Source of the DNA: Apus apus
Taxonomy: Eukaryota; Chordata; Aves; Apodiformes; Apodidae
DNA: 64,000 bases
Reading direction: 5' to 3'
Assembly (NCBI RefSeq): GCF_020740795.1
Contig: NC_067294.1
Coordinates: 17,365,001-17,429,000, forward strand
The notes beneath the pieces were generated by a model that did no database searches, was not told the DNA's origin, and saw nothing but the letters and a program-made list of their open reading frames with translations. The translations under genes were made by a program, and so were the position numbers. Below, piece after piece: positions 1 through 10,722 of this stretch (position 1 is the stretch's first letter; each line of letters opens with the position of its first letter).

Positions 1-984
1 AATGAAGGAGGGATTGCAGGAGCTGCTGCTGGGACCAAGCTGGCTCTAGGGCACAGGAACAATGGCATGAACATGGGTGTTAACTCCTGCTAACGAGCAG
101 AGCAAAAGCTCCTGAGGAGCTGCACTGTTTTCCAGCAGGACTAGAAGTCCAGGCTCCTGCATCTTTGCTGTTCCTCTGGCCTGGGCTGGTTTGGTGGAGC
201 CAGGCTGGGCAGGTCAGGGCAAGCAGCAGCAGGGGTTGGTTTTGCTGGGTAATCACACCTCTTCATTTTGGGCTGAGGGAGCTGGCTTCAGGGGCACAAA
301 GAAGCAAAGAAGAGCTGTCTTTGGAACCCTTAGGGGAAGGCAACCCCTGCACCTCGAGCTGCTGCCAGGCCCTTGGGTGGGTGAGCAAAGAGCTGGGAAG
401 ATGAGGAATTCAGATGGGAACACCAGGCTTTGTGGTATTTACCCCCTTGTTTGTGATTTTGCAAGCTCCCACCCATGATGGATGTTGGGTCTTCCTCTTC
501 AGATGGACTGATGCTGCCAGATGTGTTATCCAGACTCCTGGGGATAAACAAAGCAGAAAACATTGAATTGACCAAAAATGACTATTGCTACTGGTGTCAA
601 ATATATGAGAACAAAGCTGGTCAGCTTGAATCACAAATCCTCAGCTGGTAGAGACATTTTAGTAAAGACCTGAGACAGCTGCACGATGCAATTTCTCTCA
701 CTAATGATTCTTAAATTAAGAAATTAACCCCCTTCCACAAGCATTTGGATTGTGCTGGAGTGGGAGACAGGGACAAAAATTGGACTGGAGCCCGTGGTAA
801 TAGCAGCCATGGATGCTGCCAACAGTGCTTAGAGTTGCTGAGCCCCAGTGCTTGCAGGAATGAGGCACCCCAGAGCACCAGGTGTGGCCCTCAGAAGGGG
901 AGGGATGGTCCCCAAAGGTGGTGGTGAAGCCTGTGGTGCTCGTGGGCTGCAATGTGTTCACCAGTGTTGTCTGGAGGTTACATC
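1..984. other. Unique DNA at left edge
   Basis: No repeat family was recognised. GC content is moderate. The only coding-like signal is the open frame at 503-714, described separately. The other open frames here are short, overlap on both strands and resemble no protein I know. Confidence 0.5.
503..714 (+). other. Candidate terminal exon with one in-frame TAG (possible exon or pseudo-exon)
   Basis: A pyrimidine-rich stretch ending in CAG at 500-502 resembles a splice acceptor. After it, one frame reads LMLPDVLSRLLGINKAENIE, then a region with a CYWC cysteine pair and QLESQILSW. It meets TAG at 649-651, then continues in the same frame with RHFSKDLRQLHDAISLTNDS to TAA at 712-714. Amino-acid make-up (many K, N, E, Q, I, L) is unlike the proline- and serine-rich translations of surrounding DNA. 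No protein family was recognised. It may be the last exon of a gene lying mostly left of the window, a decayed exon, or chance. The TAG could be a true stop, a polymorphism or a sequencing error. Confidence 0.25.
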
Positions 985-1480
985 TTGTGTCCAGGTCTGG
1001 GCTCCCCGGTTCCAGAGGGACAGGGATCTACTGGGGAGAGTCCAAGGGAGGCTACGAGGATGAGGAAGGGGCTGGAACATCTGATGAGGAAAGGCTGAGA
1101 GACCTGGGGCTGTTCAGGCTGGAGAGGAGAAGACTGAGGGGGGATCTCATGAATGTCTATCAATCCATGAGGGCATCAAGAAGGCAGGACAAGCTCTTGT
1201 CACTTGTGCCCTGGGACAGGACGAGGGGCAATGGATTCAAACTGGAGCCCAGGAGGTTCCACCTCAACATGAGGAAGAACTTCTTTGCTGTGAGGGTGAC
1301 AGAGCCCTGGGACAGGCTGCCCAGAGAGGCTGTGGAGTCTCCTTCTCTGGAGACTTTCCAGCCCTGTCTGGATGCCTTTCTGAGTGATCTGCCCTAGTTT
1401 TGGTCCTGCTCTGGCAGGGGGGTTGGACTGGATGATCTTCAGAGCTCCCTTCCAACCCCTGATATTCTGTGGTTCTGGGA
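985..1480 (+). mobile_element. CR1 LINE 3' fragment, intermediate subfamily
   Basis: Sense-strand CR1, truncated at its 5' side. It starts inside the ORF2 C-terminal coding region (tgtgtccaggtctgggctcc) and runs to the 3' block GGTTGGACTGGATGATCTTC and a degenerate tail (attctgtggttctggga). The ORF2 remnant reads [20 protein letters not shown] and belongs to the subfamily with 'gacagagccctgggacaggctgcc', shared with the copies at 39655, 40508 and 51975. It is diverged and carries broken frames, so it is not mobile. Confidence 0.9.
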
Positions 1481-1840
1481 TTGCTGGGACACCTCAGTGT
1501 GCACATTCCAGCTGGATCAGCTGGTGGAGCCAGCAGAGACAGCACAGGCCTGGTACCAGCTTCAGGATTTTGTCCTGGCTTTAATTTATCTGTGTCCACC
1601 ACAAATGGCCACAGCCAGAGCAGACCTGGCCAGCCTGTAACCTGTCAGCAGTTCTGGACTGATGACCTTGCCAAGCTCTCTGCAACGCTCCCACTGCTGC
1701 AAATGAAGCTTCTGTCAGGGACCATCAGTGCAGGAACAGGGCTTGGATGCACGTGCTGGGTGGATGAAGGGCCCTGTGTGCAGCCAGGCAGTGACTCCCC
1801 TGCACGTGGAGAGTCCTTGGTGTGCACTGGGAGGTGTGGT
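1481..1840. other. Unique spacer between two CR1 copies
   Basis: About 360 bases between CR1 copies lying in opposite orientations. I see no repeat, exon-like border or RNA-gene signature. Confidence 0.4.
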
Positions 1841-2405
1841 AGAGAATCCCAGACTGGTTTGGGTTGGAAGGGACCTTAAAGACCATCTAGATCCAACCCC
1901 CTGCATGGGCAGGGACACCTCCCACCAGCCCAGGCTGCTCCAAGCCCCATCCAACCTGCCCTTCAACACTGCCAGGGATGGGGCAGCCACAGCTTCCCTG
2001 GACAACCTGGGCCAGGCTCTCACCACCCTCACACCAAGAATTTCCTCCTCATGTCTCACCTAAATGTCTTCTCTTCCAGTTTTGATCCATTCCCCCTCAT
2101 CCCCTCCCTCCCTGCCCTTGTCCCAAGCCCCTCCCCAGCTTTCCTGGAGCCCCTTCAGGCCCTGGAAGCTGCTCTCAGGTCTCCCTGGAGCCTTCTCTTC
2201 TTCAGGCTGAACACCCCAACTCTCCCAGCCTGGCTCCAGAGCAGAGCTGCTCCAGCCCTCCCATCATCTCTGTGGCCTCCCCTGGACTTGTTCCAACAAC
2301 TCCTTTTCCTTCTTGTTTTTGGGACCCCAGAGCTGGACCCAGCCCTTCAGGGGAGTCTCACCAGAGGGGAGGGGGACAATCCCCACCCCTTGGCCTTCTT
2401 GTCTT
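1841..2405 (-). mobile_element. CR1 LINE 3' fragment, young subfamily
   Basis: Antisense copy. It begins with the reversed 3' terminus (agaatcccagactggtttgg) and continues through the Lys/Arg-rich end of ORF2. It extends further 5' than most young copies, past the 'tggacttgttccaacaactcc' block to a segment matching 'gtctcaccagaggggaggggg'. Sequence is close to the other young copies, with ORF2 end [19 protein letters not shown] readable on the minus strand. The break point near 2405 is the 5' truncation. Confidence 0.92.
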
Positions 2406-2816
2406 GCATGGTAGGCATGAAGACATTTCTTTAGCCCTCTACTCAGTAAGTCCCTTCCTTGGGGCTTGACAGGCTGAGCCCAGCTGAGTTTGGGGCAAAC
2501 TTGATCCCTGAACCCTGGGATTCAAGTCACTGCTACTGATCAGTGTCACGTTGAGGGCTGTCACTGCCTTTCATCTGACTACCTGTGAGTGGGGGCTTCA
2601 GATCAGTGAGGCTGCAACATGACAGATCTTCAAAGCTCTTGGAGACCTTGTAAATGCTGATGGGTCCTGGACTGCCTCTTATAATGCTCCTTTTTTACCA
2701 TTTTATCTTCATGTTCCTTCTAAAGGCATTCTGAAATGGGAGATGCCTGGAGATACCTTCTTTATCTCTGGCTTCATGTTCATCCTCCCTCAACAAGAAA
2801 TGTCTGATGTGTTTAT

Positions 2817-2833
2817 TTGTGTGTGTGTGTGTG
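2817..2833. repeat. (TG)n microsatellite
   Basis: A run of about eight TG units, the ordinary dinucleotide type. It lies inside the open frame starting at 2743, which argues against that frame being coding. Confidence 0.85.
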
Positions 2834-3503
2834 ATCTTCTCCTGGATTGCTTCTACCCCTGTGAAGGAGAAGTCATTGACTTGCTGAAGAGTTCATGCTC
2901 CTTCCCCCCATCCTCCTGCAAGACCTTTGGTCCTATCTTCTGCAGGGACCTGCAGATTGGCATCATTTATTCCCTTTGTGCCTTTTCCAAGAATTCCCCC
3001 TTCTTCACCAGTTCTAGCAGTTCAGTGGTGCTTGGAGAGCTTCAGAAAGAGCCAAAGCTCCCTAAACACAAAAGCTTTGGTATTTCAAGCTATTTTCTCT
3101 CTTCTATCTAGGTCAACACCTGTTTGGGGCATCATGCTCAGAGCATGGTGAGCTGCCTTCTTGGTCACCCCCTGCAACTGTTTCATTTCTCCCAGAGTCC
3201 AGCATATTATCTGCTGTGTCAGACCTGGCTGAGATGGCAAAATGCATTAATTACCTTCAAAAAGCTTACACAGAGCTTTGATTTCAGGAATGTCCAGATT
3301 TCTCTAGTTCTCTGTGATTTCTTCTCGGGCATCACGGTGGTTACAGAGCCTTGTGTAAAGTTTTCAGCTGCCTTTGGAGTCTTGGATCAAGCCTTCACAG
3401 TAGTACAAGAATTGAATGGTTGCCACCAAATAATGCCCAGAGAGGCTCCTTTCTGCAGTCCCTCTTGCAGGCAGGTATTGTTTGGAACACTGAGAGGTCC
3501 TGC

Positions 3504-3571
3504 CTATTTTAGTCTCATTTTCTCTAGGGATCCCTGACTATTTTAGTCTCATTTTCTCTAGGGATTCCTGC
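3504..3571. repeat. 34-bp direct tandem duplication
   Basis: Two adjacent copies (3504-3537 and 3538-3571) begin ctattttagtctcattttct and end at an agggat(c/t)cctg motif. They differ by a couple of substitutions, so the duplication is fairly recent. It is not part of a CR1 copy. Confidence 0.85.
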
Positions 3572-3739
3572 CTCTTTGCTTCTCCTTGTAAAGATGCTCC
3601 ACACTTGGAAGCTTCTCTCAGCTTCCTGATGAAGTCCAGGCTGGTTAGTTCTATGGAAGTGGCTCATGAAAATAGTGGAGGTTGTTCATCTACATGTGTA
3701 AAAGTGGTGGTGGTACTTTAGAGATGCCTGGCAAATCTG

Positions 3740-4222
3740 AGAATCCCAGACTGGTTGGGGTTGGGAGGAACCTTCAAGATCATCTAGATCCAACCCCCTG
3801 CATGGGCAGGGACACCTCCCACCAGCCCAGGTTGCTCCAAGCCCCATCCAACCTGCCCTTCAACACTGCCAGTGATGGGGCAGCCACAGCTTCCCTGGGC
3901 AACCTGGGCCAGGCTCTCACCACCCTCACACCAAAGAATTCCCTCCTCATGTCCAACCTCAATGTCTTCTCTCCCAGTTTTAATCCATCCCCCTCATCCC
4001 ATCCCTCCCTGCCCTTGTCCCAAGCCCCTCCCCAGCTTTCCTGGAGCCCCTTCAGGCACTGGCAGGTGCTCTAAGGTCTCCCTGGAGCCTTCTCTTCTCC
4101 AGGCTGAACACCCCAACTCTCCCAGCCTGGCTCCAGAGCAGAGCTGCTCCAGCCCTCCCATCATCTCCATGACCTCCTCTGGACTTTCTTCAGGAGCTCC
4201 ATCTCCTTCCTCCCAGAGGACA
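3740..4222 (-). mobile_element. CR1 LINE 3' fragment, young subfamily
   Basis: Antisense copy that starts at the reversed tail (agaatcccagactggttggg) and reaches the 'catctccatgacctcctctgg' block before its 5' truncation. The minus strand still reads [20 protein letters not shown] without a stop over about 60 codons. Compared with the neighbour at 1841 it differs mainly by scattered substitutions. Confidence 0.92.
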
Positions 4223-6775
4223 CACCTGCTTCACCAGGGCCACCATTCCTTTGGAAGCCCCTTGACTTTCTGCCCTTTGCCTTTTCCAAGGGTTCTTCCA
4301 CACGTTTCTGGAGTTGTGCTTAGATTTTCCTGTTCCTGAGACTTTTCCATCACCTTTCAGGTTCTATGCCTTGATTCTTGAGCCTGCCCATGCAGCCTCA
4401 GGCTTGTCAAAGCTTCAGTCTCTCTCCAGCCTGGAAAGGTGAAGCAATTTTGATTGACTGAAGCTTCTCCTAAAGAAACTCCCTTCAGTCAGCAATGAAC
4501 AGGCTGCTTTCCCTGCCTACATCTCATCTATCTTTTTTTTTTTAATTCAGGATAGAAATGATATGTTGTCTTAAATCCTTGCTGACTGCTTAAAATTCTC
4601 CTACATCTTTGCAGTGTTTAATTATTCCCCTTCAGGAATGGGTTTAAATGGACTGACTTCCTTTAAGGCTGTGATTCCACAGGTACTGCTGAAATGATTT
4701 GAGGTTGACTCCCTCCTTCCTGCAGCTGCCTGACACAAAACAAACCAAAACAGGCTTCCAATCCAACCTTTTCTCCTCCACTTGGGTGGAATCCAACGGG
4801 TTCCTTTGCTCAACCTCCATGGATGCAGCTGGACAGGGACAAGGAGCACCCTCCTGCCACCGAGGTGCCAGTTGACAGTGGCAGAAAGCGTGGGTGGCAT
4901 TTTGGGCTCCAAGCTCCCCCCACCAGGGGATTGCTGATGTTCATTAACAGCTAATTGGTGCTGGCGAGCTGTGACTTTTTACCCCACGGTCTTGCAGTCA
5001 CTTTGGCAGCAGCAGTTGCTGCTTAATTGCTAAGTCTGAGTGAAGCTGAGGGTTCAGAGATTGCCCGAGCTCTGTTATCTGCAGTCGCTTGACAATTACA
5101 TGTAGTTTTGATTAGGAACATTTTTGATGGGTTTTACTCTTCTGCTGCTTTGATGTTGGGAGGAAGCTTTAGCTGTGCTGCTGAGCTGCTCCTGCAAAGC
5201 CTGCCAGGGTGTCACTTAGGCAGGGGGAAAATGGAAACTGCTTCTGGACCCAGGCTGCTTGGAGAGGCTGTTTGCAGCCCAGGTTTCTGTTGCTGGTGGT
5301 TGCCAGCTGAGGCAGAAATGATGGCTGACATATCCTGCCCAAGAAGCTGTTTTAATTTGCTTGCCTGATTGCATCAAATTTGACTGTAAAATCACCTGCT
5401 TTTGACTTCCTGATCTAGTTGCCCTTGTGTCTTTGGGGGGAGATTTGGGAGCTGCAGTGAGGTCATTGCTGCCTGCCTGCCTGGTTTGCATGGCTCAGCT
5501 GGGAGGAGCAGTTTGGTTTTCCATGGTCCCTTTTGACCTGGGAGCTCTCCCTGTCTCAGTGCCTGAGATGCTCTTCAGCCAAACAGCTCTGCAAGGATCC
5601 AGCAGCTCCAAACCAGGAGCTCTGGTCAGGTGAAAATCTACTTCTTCTTGTTTTTTTTTCAGGATATTCTGAGATTGGTCAATTCAAGACCTTCATCTTG
5701 TGACCTTACCTTGTTCCTAGCCTGAAAAGAGCCCAGGTGTTAATTCTGCCAGCTTCACCTCTGGGTCCAAGCCCTCCTGCTGAGGTGATGGCAGCAAATG
5801 AGCCAAAGTCTCAGCTGAGGTCTGGCTGAGTCCTTTCTCTCCAAGCAGCCCTGAGATGGGGAATCCAGTATGGCAGCTGGTGGCTTCTACTGCTGAGACA
5901 CTCCAGGTGGGTTGAGATGCTACATGTGTTGTGCTTCCCCCAGGAAAACACGTGCCTGGTGTGGGACAAAGGCACGTGGGATGCTGCAAAAATAGTCATG
6001 TGAGTTGTCTCCAGGTATGAGGTGTCTGGTCCCTCATCCCTTCTCATCACAGTCCCCTTTCCCTCTCTCCTAGGGCTGGGCAGTTGTCCCTTGATGGTGA
6101 AGGACTTGCTGAGGGCACCAGAGCTACAGGGGCAGAGCTTGCACAGTGGTGTGCTGCTGCTGGCTGTTCTTCTCAGCTCCTCACCCAGCACCTCCTAGCA
6201 TTTCCATTCTTTGGGGTTTTTTTCTGGACTGTGCACTGAACTGACACCTTCAAAGAGCTTCCTGTCACAACCCTAGACCAGTGATGTTCTTGAGAGCTGA
6301 TGGTCACCACTGGTTCACTGCCTTCGCCTTGGTGTTTCTGGTTCTCATGTCTTCTTAGCTCCAGTGTTGGTGCAGAAGGTCTGTCTCTCTCCTCTACATC
6401 CTGCTCTGAGAGGAAAGTTCAGTCAAAACGTTTGCCTTTTCCATATGATTGTTGTCACCTCCTGTCTTGTCCTCCAGATGGTGATGATGTTGTGGTCCTG
6501 TGACTTCGTTTTGCTCTTCTGCCCCTCCTGGCTTTTTCCCTGCTGTCTTCTAAAGTGGTCTTGATTTGGGTGAAACTTGTCCCTCAGCTCCTGAATCACT
6601 TTTCCCCAGGGCAAGTGATGCTGTAGACCCTTAGCTCCAAGTGCTGATGTGAGGCAGATGTTTGCTCTGCTTGACCATCCTGGCTCCTCTGCAGGGCTGG
6701 ACATCCCACTGGTTGCCTTGGCTGAGCTTCTTAAGCTCCATGATGCCAAACCCTCCTGCAGCAAGACTGCCCTGG
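4223..6775. other. Unique DNA, including an AT-rich candidate regulatory block
   Basis: No TE was recognised in about 2.5 kb. A homeodomain-site-rich block lies at 4930-5140. A strong pyrimidine tract and CAG at 5640-5662 is followed by 20 open codons (DILRLVNSRPSS) before TGA, too little to call an exon. Confidence 0.4.
4930..5140. promoter_or_regulatory. Candidate conserved non-coding element
   Basis: The block has several TAAT/ATTA cores (ttaacagctaattgg, gcttaattgc, gacaattacatg, ttttgattagg) and lower GC than its surroundings. Such motif-dense islands in vertebrate non-coding DNA often prove to be developmental enhancers. That is general knowledge; no conservation data were available here. 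Confidence 0.25.
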
Positions 6776-6962
6776 ACAGTGGAGCAGGCTGCCCAGGGAG
6801 GTGGTGGGGTCACCATCCCTGGAAGGATTGAAGAGAAATGTAGATGTGGTGCTTAGGGACATGATTTAAGCACTGAATGGGCAAATCAGGTTATGGTAGA
6901 GGGATTTAGGTTATGGTTGGACTTGATGATCTTCAAGGTCTCTTCCAACCAGGATAATTCTA
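6776..6962 (+). mobile_element. CR1-type LINE 3' fragment, older subfamily (CR1-Y/F-like)
   Basis: Sense-strand fragment beginning at 'gagcaggctgcccagggagg', with the diagnostic 'gtagatgtggtgcttaggga' and 'ggttggacttgatgatcttc', and ending in a weak ATTCTATG tail (taattctatgac). A stretch of local disorder (6870-6905) suggests an internal duplication or insertion. Only the last 190 bases of the element remain. Confidence 0.8.
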
Positions 6963-7977
6963 TGACTTCCCTGGCCAAGCACACGTGGATGGGATGGCAG
7001 GAGCCACTGGCCTCGGGGCCTGCAGCTCTGAAGAGCTTGGATTTTTGGTGCTTGTTTTATTTTTAATAAGGATTTCCCTGCCTGCTACATCATACAAAAC
7101 TTCATGACTTTTTGTCCTGCTCTGCCAGCACCTTTGTGCAAGGGCAGGACTTGCACCTGCATCTTCTCCTCTGCCAACTTTCATCACCTAAACCTTGAGA
7201 CCAGCTTAGCCCAGCTTCATAAATCCAAAGCTTTGCTTTATTTCATATTAAAACTGTGAACCCCCACTGCCAGGTGCTCAGCTTCTTGGAGCAGAGAAGA
7301 GATTTTTTTTGGATAATGGTGATTTCTCTCCCCAGCCTGCAAGTCCTGTCAGCTTCTCCTACACCATTTCTGGTCAGAACCATAAAACTGGCTGAGCTAA
7401 GACCCGAGAGAAGTTCAGCAGTTTCTCAAACAAGTGCTGCTTGGGATTAGCCAAGTTCAAAAGCTGCAGCTTGAAGTTCCACTCCAAGCAAAGATACACT
7501 GTGATGCTTTAGAGGAAAACAATAAAGACTCATTTGAAAGGCTGTAGCCAGAGGTCTCCTTCCCCTGCTGTGCTCCCCTGGCTTGGGAAAGAAGCTCTGA
7601 CCTGCTCTTCATTTTCTGCCCCTGGCTGTCCTGCTCTACAGAAACCTTTGATTTCTCCCCATGCTCCTGCCATCCCATGATCTGGTTTGGATGTGCTCGC
7701 CCAGGGGACTGCAGGTGCACAGTTACTGGGGAGAAAACAGGGACTGGCCAGTCCATCTCCCTGCTGGTGTCCACGTCCAGATCCAGGGCAGGGCTGGGGT
7801 CCAGCTGTGCGTGCCATGGGCTGGAAGATGGAGGTGAGAATCAAAGAAGGGGGTTCAGGGTTGGTCCTCAGGCAAGGGTTCAGAAAAACAAATTAAAAAA
7901 AAAAACAGCAAAAAAAACCAACAAACCCAACAAACAGCAAAACAAACCAAACCCACCAAAACCCTTCAGCATATTTA
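6963..7977. other. Unique DNA ending in an A/AACC-rich tract
   Basis: No TE or exon signal was recognised. The last 85 bases are low-complexity (next entry). Confidence 0.4.
7888..7972. repeat. A-rich low-complexity tract (AAAC/AACC type)
   Basis: Long A runs broken by C, CC and GC, for example aaaccaacaaacccaacaaa. It lies directly before the 5' truncation point of the CR1 copy at 7978. Similar tracts occur at 17269-17333 and 33147-33185, and reverse-complement G/T tracts elsewhere. Confidence 0.75.
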
Positions 7978-8362
7978 AGACAGGCTGGGAGAGTTGGGGT
8001 GTTCAGCCTGGAGAAGAGAAGGCTCCAGGGAGACCTGAGAGCAGCTTCCAGTGCCTGAAGGGGCTCCAGGAAAGCTGGGGAGGGGCTTGGGACAAGGGCA
8101 GGGAGGGAGAGGACAAGGGGGAATGGATGAAAACTGGAAGAGGGAGATTGAGGTGAGACATGAGGAGGAAATTCTTGGCTGTGAGGGTGGTGAGAGCCTG
8201 GCCCAGGTTGCCCAGGGAAGCTGTGGCTGCCCCATCCCTGGCAGTGTTGAAGGGCAGGTTGGATGGGGCTTGGAGCAACCTGGGCTGGTGGGAGGTGTCC
8301 CTGCCCATGCAGGGGGGTTGGGACTGGATGATCTTTCAGGTCCCTTCCAACCCAAACCATTC
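7978..8362 (+). mobile_element. CR1 LINE 3' fragment, young subfamily
   Basis: Sense copy starting at 'caggctgggagagttggggt' and ending at 'ccttccaacccaaaccattc' without a full ATTCTATG tail. The ORF2 end is open: [20 protein letters not shown] followed by [18 protein letters not shown]. The 5' truncation abuts an A-rich tract. Confidence 0.93.
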
Positions 8363-8819
8363 AACAATTTTCTTGACCTTGATTTTTACCCTGGGATACT
8401 TGAATGCCAAAAGTTGTCCTGGTCCCAGAGCAGAGAGAAGGTCCCAAACTTTTGGAGAGGAATCTGGTACTGAATGCCCAGAGGAGGAATACCCTTGTGG
8501 CCCCTCCAAGCAGCTCCTCCACCTTCCTCAGGCCTGGACCAGCCCTGTCAGTAGACAACTCAGCAAGCTGGGAAAGGAAGAATAACATTGCTGGGCCAGG
8601 TCTGGTTCCCCTCTCCCTTCAGGGGCACAGGGGATTCTTTGGGGAACACATTGATAAAGTCTTTCCCTGGTGCCAGCAACTTCCCCTGGCAACCAGTTTG
8701 CTTAAGGGCTAAACTGGCAGAAGATCCCAAAGATGGGAATGCTCATGAATACTGGGAAGATCTTCACCCCCAGGAAAGAATGTGTTTCCTTTCCAGCCAT
8801 GGCTGAGGAATCTACTTGC

Positions 8820-9127
8820 ACTGTCCTTACTAATTGAAAGGAAAAATGCTGCTGTACCAACCTCTTGAAAATATTGCAGGGTTATGTCTCATTAATTTGC
8901 TGTGGGAGCTGTACCCTGAAACCTGAACAACCCTGTGAATAAGGTGGTTTGAGAGAATTCACAGGTTTTCCTTGGTAATAATTCACCTTTTAGTCGAAAT
9001 TTGTTGGTGCTGGGCAGGGTGACAGTTGGAAGATGATACTTCCTTTTAGATTTTACAGATCCTGTAAGTGTGAAAATGAATGAAACCTGAGTGTAATGTT
9101 GCATATTATTCAATTATTATCTTTCAG
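8820..9127. promoter_or_regulatory. Candidate conserved non-coding element
   Basis: AT-rich block within a GC-richer region, with repeated ATTA/TAAT cores (tactaattgaaagg, tctcattaatttgc, ggtaataattcacc, ttattcaattattat). It runs straight into the pyrimidine-rich acceptor of the exon candidate at 9128. Enhancer or intron-end conservation is possible but untested. Confidence 0.25.
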
Positions 9128-9208
9128 CTGGGCCCAGAGAGCTCCTCTAACAGGAAGTCTGGGATGGAGAAAGCATTTGATAGCTCAGAAGGGTGGAGTG
9201 AAGATCTG
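9128..9208 (+). other. Candidate small exon (81 nt)
   Basis: An acceptor-like tattatctttcag precedes it and a good donor (ctg|gtgagg) follows. The 81 nt are 27 whole codons in phase 0, reading LGPESSSNRKSGMEKAFDSS and then EGWSEDL. It would be a symmetric exon that could be skipped without a frameshift. No family was recognised. Chance GT-AG pairs around short open frames are common, so support is weak. Confidence 0.15.
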
Positions 9209-9654
9209 GTGAGGAAACTACTGACCCTGCAAAGGTTGGGGAATTTCAGGTGGTAAATGGTGACAACACCAGGGCCCTGCCTGGGCTTTGCAAAGTCAGT
9301 GCAGTCCCCCTGGACTTCAGCATGGCCCTCAGGTTGCTGTTAAGGGAGAGCCTGGTGGATTCATGCCCACTTGTCTCCCTCTCCAGCAAAGTGGCAGCCT
9401 GATCAGCTCTTCAGAAGAAGGTCTTATTTGCATCAGGGTAGATAAGCCACGCTCACCTCCCAGCTGGTTGATGCCAGATGATTGGGATTGTCCCTGGTCA
9501 CCAGCAGGGAGGCTGGTTTGTGGCCTTGGGATTCAGTTTTCCATTTGGGTGGCAGCTTGTGCCATCCTCTTGGTGTTTCTCCTGGGGTTGGTGAGGGTGT
9601 TTGCTGGTGCAAAAATGAAAGCAACAGCCCCTGGAATGTGAAACCACCTCACTC

Positions 9655-10038
9655 TGCATGTGTTCAGTGTGGGGAAGAGGAGGCTCCAGGGAGACCTTAG
9701 AGCACCTTCCAGTGCCTGAAGGGGCTCCAGGAAAGCTGGGGAGGGGCTTGGGACAAGGGCAGGGAGGGAGAGGACAAGGGGGGATGGATGAAAAGTGGAA
9801 GAGGGAGATTGAGGTGAGACATGAGGAGGAAATTCTTTGCTGTGAGGGTGGTGAGAGCCTGGCCCAGGTTGCCCAGGGAAGCTGTGGCTGCCCCATCCCT
9901 GGCAGTGTTGAAGGGCAGGTTGGATGGGGCTTGGAGCAGCCTGGGCTGGTGGGAGGTGTCCCTGCCCATGCAGGGGGTTGGAACTGGAGGATCTTGAAGG
10001 TCCCTTCCAACCCAAACCAGCCTGGGATTCTGTGATGC
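9655..10038 (+). mobile_element. CR1 LINE 3' fragment, young subfamily
   Basis: Sense copy from 'tgttcagtgtggggaagagg' to the tail 'cagcctgggattctgtgatg'. Its ORF2 end is nearly identical to the copy at 7978. The tail shows the variant terminal form (C-A-G-C/T-CTGGGATTCT) typical of this subfamily, with one terminal octamer unit only. Confidence 0.93.
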
Positions 10039-10271
10039 TGCACTTCAGCTGCACCAGCCCCCAGCAGCACTGCAGGCTTGGGCAGGGGTGGCTGGAGAGC
10101 TGCCCAGAGGCAGCTGGGGGTGCTGGGTGGCAGCAGCTGAACACGAGCCAGCAGTGTGCCCAGCTGGGCCCCGTGGCACCCTGGCCACCATAAGAAGCAG
10201 TGTGGCCAGCAGGAGCAGGGAGGTGATCTCACTCCTGTGCTGGGCACTGGGGAGGCTGCACTGAGAGCTCT

Positions 10272-10722
10272 GTGTGCTGTTTTGGGCCCCTCAGGACAGA
10301 AGGGACATTGAGCTGCTAGAACGTGTCTGGAGAAGGGCAAGAAAGGTGGGGAAGGGTCTGGAGCACAAGTTTGAGTGGGAGCTGGGGGTGTTCAGCATGG
10401 AGAACAGGAGGCTGAGGGGAGACCTGCTGGCTCTGCAGCTGCCTGAGAGGAGGGTGTAAAGAGGTGGGGATCAGGCTGCTCAGTGAAGGTACAAGTGACA
10501 GGACAAGAGGGAATGGCCTCAGGTTGTGCCAGGGGAGGCTTAGATGGGATGTTGGGAAGAATTCCTTACCCCAAAGAGTTATCAGGCCATCTCTGGAGGG
10601 ATTTGAGTTGTATAGATGTAGTACTGAGGGTTATGGTTTAGTGAAGGACTTGTCAGTGTTGGGTTAATGGTTGGACTCGGTGATCCTGAAGGTCTTTTTC
10701 CAAGCCAGGTAGTTCTGTGCTT
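10272..10722 (+). mobile_element. CR1-type LINE 3' fragment, older subfamily (CR1-Y/F-like)
   Basis: Sense copy starting near 'tgtgctgttttgggcccctc' with the older-type blocks 'aagagggaatggcctcaggt' and 'tgccaggggaggcttagatg', and 3' region 'ggttggactcggtgatcctg'. The tail is degenerate (gtagttctgtgc). More diverged than the young copies; frames are broken. Confidence 0.85.

Larger units (their letters stand above)
2406..3739. other. Unique DNA with a short TG repeat and two long chance-level frames
   Basis: No repeat family was recognised. It holds a (TG)n run at 2817-2833, a 34-bp tandem duplication at 3504-3571, and two successive plus-strand open frames (2743-3111 and 3124-3537). These are hydrophobic, cysteine- and serine-rich and match nothing I know, so I do not call them genes. 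Confidence 0.4.
8363..9654. other. Unique DNA with an AT-rich candidate element and a small exon candidate
   Basis: Apart from the two candidates given separately (8820-9127 and 9128-9208), I see nothing recognisable. Confidence 0.4.

Noticed and set aside
9498..10340. 280-codon minus-strand frame
   Set aside because: It is the antisense of a sense-oriented CR1 copy; similar antisense translations recur at each CR1.
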